A stretch of 11,761 nucleotides of DNA, taken from DAOTXL01 sp034434895. Its GTDB lineage: Bacteria > Chloroflexota > Anaerolineae > JAAYZQ01. The notes beneath the pieces were generated by a model. That model had not been told where the DNA came from. It saw nothing but the letters and a program-made list of their open reading frames with translations, and made no database searches. This document shows positions 7,498 to 11,761 of the stretch, piece by piece. Position numbers and translations under genes: made by a program. The DNA lies in the NCBI GenBank assembly GCA_034434895.1, contig DAOTYI010000223.1:1-11761 (forward strand), in the 5' to 3' direction. Positions within the stretch are counted from its first letter, which is position 1, and each line of letters begins with the position of its first letter.

Positions 7498-8828
7498 AGA
7501 AGCCGGGCGGGTGGATCGTCGCCGTTGAGCCGGGCAGCCTGGGCGAGCGGATCGGGCTGAAACCGGGCGACCGGCTGGTGGCGGTCAACGGCCATCTCCT
7601 GCGTGACGTGATTGACGTGCAGTTCTACAGCGCCGAGGAGGTGCTGGAGCTGCGGGTGGAACGGCATGGCAAACCGTTCCACCTCCAGGTTGAGCGAGAG
7701 TACGGCGAAGAGCTGGGCCTTGAATTTGCCCACCCCACCTTCGATGTGGACATCCGCCGCTGTGTCAACCGCTGCGATTTCTGCTTTGTCAAACAGAATG
7801 CGCCGGGGATGCGCCCCTCCCTGTATGTCAAAGATGATGACTATCGCTATTCCTTCCTGTTTGGCCACTTTGTCACCCTGACCAACCTGACTGCCGACGA
7901 CTGGGCGCGGCTGGAGGAGCAGCGGCTCAGCCCGCTGTATGTCTCGGTCCACGCCACCGACCCGGCGCTGCGACGGCGCCTGCTGGGCCGCCAGGATGCC
8001 CCGGATGTGCTGAAGCAGTTGCACCGCCTGGCTTCTCTGGGCCTGGTTGTCCATGCCCAGGTGGTGCTGGTGCCGGGCCTGAACGACGGCGAGCCTTTCG
8101 CCCGGACCGTGGCCGATTTGACGGCGCTGGCCGACAGGCCGGTCGCCTCGGTGAGCGTGGTGCCGGTCGGCCTGACCCGCTACCATCGCGGCCCCTGCCG
8201 ACCTTACACCCCGGCTGAGTCGCGGGCGGTGCTGGATCGGGTTGAGGAATGGAGGGCAGAGAACAGAAGGCGGTGGGGCCGAAGCTTGATTCACCCCTCG
8301 GACGAATGGTATCTGGTGGCCGGGCGGGAGGTACCCCCTGCCGACGAATATGACGGCTTCCCCCAGGCAGAGAACGGGGTGGGGCTGGTCCGCCTGCTGC
8401 TCGACGAGTGGGCAGAGGTGGCACACACCCTGCCCGCAGGCTTTAGCGTCAGGTCGGCGACCCTTGTCTGTGGCACCCTGATCGCCCCGGTGCTGGGCCG
8501 CGTGGTGGAGGAATTCAACCGCCTGACCGGCGCCAGCTGGAGGCTGGTGCCGGTGGTCAATCAATTCTTCGGCCCGGTGACCACCGTCTCTGGCCTGTTG
8601 ACCGGCCGGGATGTGGTGGCCGCTCTGCGCGGGCAGGAGCCGGGCGATCTGCTGCTCCTGCCCCGGGCCATGTTTACCGGCCGCTATGGGGCCGGCCCGG
8701 CCCCAGCCGGCACAACACTGGACGACCTGCACATCTCCGACCTGGCTGCGGCGCTCGGCAGGCCGGTAGAGATGGCCGGGACGCTGGCAGAGGCGCTGGC
8801 CGCCGCCTACCCTCCCGCAGGCTCCTAA
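7494..8828 (+). CDS. PDZ-radical SAM-DUF512 protein of unknown function
   Basis: Belongs to the DUF512 group of putative iron-sulfur oxidoreductases; no reaction is established. In order: a PDZ-like domain (about residues 5-65, GWIVAVEPGSLGERIGLKPGD), the radical SAM segment with C90-x3-C94-x2-C97 (CVNRCDFCF), a barrel region with PLYVSVHATDP and VLVPGLNDG, and a C-terminal DUF512 domain (about 280-430) with VRSATLVCGTLIAP. The three cysteines fit binding of one 4Fe-4S cluster and S-adenosylmethionine. The 444-residue length is usual. GTG 7494 overlaps the cmk stop by 4 bp. The last codons (PPAGS) and the TAA are part of a hairpin repeat, so the C-terminal tail may be secondarily altered. In related operons the GTPase gene der often follows; here it does not. 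Confidence 0.9.
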   Translation: MKKPGGWIVAVEPGSLGERIGLKPGDRLVAVNGHLLRDVIDVQFYSAEEVLELRVERHGKPFHLQVEREYGEELGLEFAHPTFDVDIRRCVNRCDFCFVKQNAPGMRPSLYVKDDDYRYSFLFGHFVTLTNLTADDWARLEEQRLSPLYVSVHATDPALRRRLLGRQDAPDVLKQLHRLASLGLVVHAQVVLVPGLNDGEPFARTVADLTALADRPVASVSVVPVGLTRYHRGPCRPYTPAESRAVLDRVEEWRAENRRRWGRSLIHPSDEWYLVAGREVPPADEYDGFPQAENGVGLVRLLLDEWAEVAHTLPAGFSVRSATLVCGTLIAPVLGRVVEEFNRLTGASWRLVPVVNQFFGPVTTVSGLLTGRDVVAALRGQEPGDLLLLPRAMFTGRYGAGPAPAGTTLDDLHISDLAAALGRPVEMAGTLAEALAAAYPPAGS

Positions 8829-8841
8829 CCTGCGGGAGGGT
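8809..8841. terminator. Hairpin between convergent operons, repeat-derived
   Basis: A 13-bp perfect stem, ACCCTCCCGCAGG (8809-8821) with CCTGCGGGAGGGT (8829-8841), encloses a 7-nt loop, CTCCTAA. The DUF512 stop codon TAA (8826-8828) lies in the loop, and the HdrA stop begins at the next base (8842). It sits exactly between two convergent genes, so it may end transcription from both sides. There is no T-run on either strand, so Rho-independent termination is not certain. The arms equal those at 4953-5045. Confidence 0.55.
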
Positions 8842-11400
8842 CTACGGTTTCAGCCAGCGCACGCTATTGGAGCGGCACTGCGGGCAGACCCGTTCCTGGT
8901 TGACATGGAAAATGCCGGTCCAGCGGTGACCGCAGCGCAGGCAGGCGAACCTGGCCTCCTGGTTCTCGTCGCTCTCCTTCGGATTGCGGGGATTGGGCAC
9001 CCTGACCTCCCTCAGAGCAGCGCGGGTCTGCTCGATCTCTTCGGGGGTCACACTCTGCCGTTTCCTCTCCGCTTCGACCATGATCGTCTGCCAGCGCCCC
9101 CCCTCGGCGGCGGAGCACCATTCCAGCAACAACCGGTCGGGGCGCAGGCCGGCCTTTTCCAGCCCATCCCACAGGCCATCCAGCCGTCGCATGGTGCTGC
9201 GGTTGGCGTCAATGTAATGGCAGTCCACATAGTGACAACCGGAGACCAGCACCACCGGCGCACCCTTGCGGAAGGCATACCACACAAAATCAGGGTCCAC
9301 CCGCCCGGAGCACATGGTGCGGATGATGCGGGCGTTGGGCGGGTAGGCCAGGCGGCTCACCCCGGCGGTGTCGGCGCCGGCATAGGAGCACCAGTTGCAG
9401 GCAAAGGCGACGATCTTGTGCAGCGGGTCTTCCTCCAGGATGGCATCAATCTGGGCATAGACCGCCTGATCGGAAAAGTGGCGCATCTGGATGGCATTGA
9501 ACCGGCATTCGGCGGCGCAGGTGCCACAGCCGGCACAGGCAGCCGTGGTGACGCGGGCCACCTGCTTCTTTTCCCACTGGATGGCTTTGAAGGGGCACAC
9601 CTCGGCGCACTGGCCGCACATCTTGCACAGCCCCTCATCCACCACGGCGGTGATGGCCTCGACCCGCAGTTTGCTCTTGCTCAGCAGGATGTTGGCCCGC
9701 GAGGCGGCGGCACTGGCCTGGGTGACGCTTTCGCGCACATCTTTGGGGCTTTCAGCCGCTCCGGCGATAAAGACCCCCTTGGTGGGGGTATCCACCGGCC
9801 GCAGTTTGGCGTGGGCCTCTTTCAAAAAGCCGCTGGGTGACCTGGACAGGCTGACCATCTGGCGGATCGCTTCGGTGCTGCTGGCCGGCCTGGCCCCCAC
9901 AGCCAGGACCAGCATGTCGAACTCGTGGCTTTCCAGACGGTTGGCGGTCGTGTTCTCCACCGTAACCCACAGATTCCCGTCGGCGGGGTCCTGGCGCACC
10001 TCGCCCGGCAACCCGCGGATGTAGCGCACCCCACTCATCTTGCTGCGCATCAGCAGCTCCTCGAACCCCTTGCCGAAGGCGCGCAGGTCCATATAAAAGA
10101 CGGTGATGTCGGTATCGGGATAGTTGTCTTTGACATACTGCGCCTCTTTGATGGTGTTCATGCAGCAGATGTTGGAGCAGTAGGGGTTGCCCCGGGTCGG
10201 GTCCTGGGTCCGCGAACCGACACACTGGATAAAGCCGATGCGCCGGGGCCGTTTCAGGTCGCTGGGCCGGCCAAAGTGCCCGGCCAGGGGGCCGCCGGTG
10301 CTGATCAGCCGCTCGAACTCCAGGCTGGTGACCACGTTGGGGAAGCGAGCGTAGCCATACTCATCCAGAGCCGTCGGGTCATACACCTCCATGCCGGTGG
10401 CGACGATGACAGCCCCCACCTCGATATCCAGGATCTCGTCCTGCATGTCGAAATCAATGCACTTTTTCTCGCAGGCTTCGATGCACTTGCCGCAGGCGAT
10501 GGGGTTCTGCCCCAGGCATTCGTCGGCAAAGACGATATAGGCTGCCGGCACCGCCTGGGGGAAGGGGATATGGATCGCCTTACGGCTGCCCAGCCCCATC
10601 TGGAATTCGTCGGGAACGACCACCGGGCAGACGTTGGCGCATTCGCCACAGGAGGTGCATTCATTCTCGTTCACATAGCGGGCCTTCTTGCGGATGCGCG
10701 CCCGGAAATTGCCCACGTAGCCTCTGAGATCCTCGACCTCCGAATAGGCCAGCAGTTTGATCTTTGGATGCCGACCGACATCCATCATTTTGGGGCCGAG
10801 AATTCATATGCTGCATTCGATGTCGGGGTACACTTTGTCCAGTTGGGCCATCACCCCGCCGATGGACGGCTGTTTTTCCACCAGATAGACCTGGTGACCG
10901 GCGTCGGCCAGGTCGAGGGCGGCCTGCATACCGGCCACCCCGCCGCCGATGACCAGCACGCCGGGCGTGACCGGGATCTGCTCCTCGGTCTGGGGGTAGA
11001 GCCATCGGGCCCGCGCCACCGCCACCTTGACGATCTCCTGGGCTTTGCGCGTGGCCGTCTCCCGGTCGCCGGGCGTGACCCACGAGCAATGCTCGCGGAT
11101 GTTGGCCATCTCCAGCAGGTAGGGGTTCAGCCCGGCCCCCTCGATGCACTGGCGGAAAATCACCTCATACGAGGTCGGCGAGCAGGAGGCCACGACCACC
11201 CGGTTCAGGTGGTGCTCCCGGATGTGGCGCCGGATCTCCTGCTGGCCCGGTTCGGCGCAGGTGTAGCGGTTTCTCACCGCCACCACCACATCGGGCAGGC
11301 CGGCAGCATACTCACGCACCGCCTCCGTGTCCACCGGCCCGGCGATGTTCGAGCCGCAATCACACACAAATACCCCGATGCGAAGATTCTCTGATGTCAA
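8842..11400 (-). CDS. hdrA: Selenocysteine-containing HdrA-MvhD fusion, electron-bifurcating heterodisulfide reductase-type subunit
   Basis: HdrA is the FAD subunit of heterodisulfide reductase-type complexes and splits electron pairs between ferredoxin and a disulfide; MvhD links it to a hydrogenase or formate dehydrogenase. Seen, as one frame with TGA read as Sec: N-terminal HdrA part with CDCG (13-16); FAD site G152-x-G154-x-x-G157; C196-S-I-Sec199; ferredoxin motif from C248 (C-x2-C-x2-C-x3-C) and another Cys-rich cluster; second FAD/NAD part with FIQCVGSRT; two more clusters from C592 and about C621; MvhD domain from about 660 with CNWCSYAGAD (C668, C671), CSGRVDP, GCHYVDCHY; and a zinc ribbon C820/C823/C839/C842. 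The total is 852 aa. TTG 11400 has AGGAGG 6 nt upstream. Without recoding, two fragments result: 10804-11400 and 8842-10788. The second fragment has no ribosome site. No hdrB or hdrC lies beside it. A nonsense mutation is the alternative. Confidence 0.88.
10758..10787 (-). promoter_or_regulatory. Candidate bacterial SECIS element in hdrA
   Basis: On the minus strand GGATGTC-GGTC-GGCATCC (10766-10783) forms a 7-bp stem (one T-G wobble) with a GGTC loop. TGAT just before it can pair with ATCA four bases after it, extending the stem with an AAAG bulge. The loop begins 27 nt after the TGA, within the range described for bacterial SECIS elements, and the GGTC loop resembles the E. coli fdhF loop (AGGUCU), whose G and U contact SelB. 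Confidence 0.65.
10804..10806 (-). other. In-frame TGA, probable selenocysteine codon (Sec199 of HdrA)
   Basis: The frame reads E-C-S-I-TGA-I-L-G-P-K-M-M-D-V-G-R-H-P. HdrA proteins normally have Cys at this place in a C-S-x-C-I-L-x-P-K-M segment, so Sec replaces the second Cys of a C-x2-C pair. Conserved family sequence continues without a gap on both sides, including five codons that precede any possible restart ATG. Confidence 0.82.
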
Positions 11401-11406
11401 TTTGCT

Positions 11407-11412
11407 CCTCCT
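11407..11412 (-). promoter_or_regulatory. Ribosome binding site of hdrA
   Basis: AGGAGG on the minus strand, 6 nt before the TTG codon at 11398-11400. It decides for the TTG start, since no ATG lies near the conserved N-terminus. Confidence 0.75.
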
Positions 11413-11451
11413 GAAGTGCTTAAACCAAAAGGCGCAAAAGAACCTGTCGGC

Positions 11452-11472
11452 GGCGGGGTCACAGACCTCGCC
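11452..11472. repeat. Hairpin carrying the GGGTCACAGAC motif, copy 1
   Basis: GGCGGGGT (11452-11459) pairs with ACCTCGCC (11465-11472), with one G-T wobble and a CACAG loop. The 11-mer GGGTCACAGAC (11456-11466) inside it recurs at 11751-11761 and, inverted, at 11721-11731. It lies in the 361-bp non-coding end region (11401-11761), in the leader side of hdrA. Confidence 0.5.
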
Positions 11473-11556
11473 GGGGCAGGAACCCTGCTCTCCGCCGCTC
11501 GCCGGTCGGGACAGAGAGGCGCCCCGCCCATACAGACCCGGCGGGAGCCTGAATAC

Positions 11557-11591
11557 AGGGACAAAAAGGAGCCCACGGCTGTCTTGTCCCT
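11557..11591. repeat. Stem-loop upstream of the rightward promoter
   Basis: AGGGACAA (11557-11564) pairs with TTGTCCCT (11584-11591), and inside it AGCC (11570-11573) pairs with GGCT (11577-11580) around CAC. It could be a terminator, a leader hairpin of the minus-strand hdrA transcript, or an operator for the promoter 30 bp to its right. The sequence does not decide between these. Confidence 0.4.
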
Positions 11592-11620
11592 CTTGGGCGG
11601 TTACTCTTTTGTTGAACGAC

Positions 11621-11649
11621 TTGACAGCGATCGTTTACCATGCTATAGT
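11621..11649 (+). promoter_or_regulatory. Strong extended -10 sigma70-type promoter facing out of the window
   Basis: TTGACA (11621-11626) matches the -35 consensus fully. After 17 bp comes TATAGT (11644-11649), five of six consensus bases, preceded by TG one base upstream (11641-11642), an extended -10. Transcription would start near 11656 and run rightward, divergent from hdrA. The 105 bases downstream hold hairpins and no clear gene start, so the product lies beyond the window. Confidence 0.75.
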
Positions 11650-11713
11650 AAAAACCGGCAGCGGGATCTTGGGTGTTCGAAGCAGAACATGGGCGTGGGG
11701 CACCCCGTTGCTC

Positions 11714-11736
11714 GGCGGGGGTCTGTGACCCCCGCC
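11714..11736. repeat. Perfect 10-bp hairpin with inverted copy of GGGTCACAGAC, copy 2
   Basis: GGCGGGGGTC (11714-11723) pairs perfectly with GACCCCCGCC (11727-11736) around a TGT loop. Its GTCTGTGACCC (11721-11731) is the reverse complement of the 11-mers at 11456-11466 and 11751-11761, so it could alternatively pair with the last copy. It lies 58 nt after the predicted start of the rightward transcript. Confidence 0.55.
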
Positions 11737-11750
11737 CGTGGGGGGCCGCC

Positions 11751-11761
11751 GGGTCACAGAC
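11751..11761. repeat. GGGTCACAGAC motif, copy 3, cut by the window edge
   Basis: Exact 11-base match to 11456-11466 and the inverse of 11721-11731. The copy reaches the last base, so its extent is unknown. Confidence 0.45.

Noticed and set aside
7371..8732. 453-codon minus-strand ORF
   Set aside because: Antisense to cmk and DUF512, both with intact family motifs; His/Gln/Gly-rich composition typical of antisense reading.
8905..9840. 311-codon plus-strand ORF
   Set aside because: Antisense to the MvhD and ferredoxin part of hdrA; low-complexity shadow.
9925..11394. 489-codon plus-strand ORF
   Set aside because: It is antisense to hdrA, its translation resembles no family, and the opposite strand carries clear Fe-S and FAD motifs. 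It is a GC-rich shadow.
10804..11400. Separate short HdrA-like gene of 198 codons, with a second gene starting at ATG 10788
   Set aside because: Frame and homology are continuous across the TGA, the second ATG has no ribosome site, and family sequence precedes it. One recoded gene explains the data better.
11401..11450. Sigma70 promoter for hdrA on the minus strand
   Set aside because: Only weak boxes (CCGACA and TTTAAG about 20 bp apart) are present, so a promoter cannot be supported.
11668..11690. Possible tRNA T-arm (GTTCGAA at 11674-11680)
   Set aside because: The flanking bases do not form the 5-bp T-stem, and no acceptor or anticodon stem can be placed around it.

Overview
The window looks like a stretch of a GC-rich, probably anaerobic bacterial chromosome. 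The gene content suggests Chloroflexota (Anaerolineae-like): a DinG-RecQ fusion, a TldD protease, an rluB-cmk-DUF512 string and an HdrA-MvhD electron-transfer protein. The taxonomic placement is inference; no rRNA or tRNA gene was seen to confirm it.

Layout. (1) Bases 1-3267, plus strand: the 3' part of a giant helicase (the end of a DinG/XPD-type helicase fused to a complete RecQ-RQC helicase), followed by a small membrane-anchored Cas4/RecB-like nuclease, which together form a candidate DNA-processing pair. (2) Bases 3273-4739, minus strand: a TldD-type metalloprotease, tail to tail with the nuclease. (3) Bases 4740-5112: an intergenic region with several dyads, one copy of a long-looped inverted repeat and a clear sigma70-type promoter facing right. 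(4) Bases 5113-8828, plus strand: a tight four-gene operon of patatin-like lipase, RsuA/RluB pseudouridine synthase, cytidylate kinase and a PDZ-radical SAM-DUF512 protein. The genes are 4 bp apart or overlap by 4 bp, and the operon ends in a hairpin. (5) Bases 8842-11400, minus strand: a large HdrA-MvhD fusion. (6) Bases 11401-11761: a regulatory or repeat-rich region with a near-perfect extended -10 promoter firing to the right, out of the window.

The main result is in region 5. A conventional gene caller would see two genes, a 198-codon ORF and a 648-codon ORF. They are one reading frame interrupted by a single TGA at 10804-10806. This TGA lies exactly where HdrA proteins carry the second cysteine of a C-S-x-C motif, and conserved HdrA sequence continues on both sides. 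A 7-bp hairpin with a GGUC loop, resembling the loop of the E. coli fdhF SECIS, lies 27 nt downstream of the TGA. I therefore annotate one 852-residue selenoprotein (Sec199) with HdrA, MvhD and a C-terminal zinc ribbon. HdrA selenoproteins have precedent in methanogens, so the novelty would lie in the host and in this fused architecture without HdrB/HdrC beside it.

Secondary points are two families of short palindromes shared between intergenic regions (CCCTCCCGCAGG and GGGTCACAGAC), the helicase-nuclease pairing, and the unknown role of the radical SAM DUF512 protein in the cmk operon.
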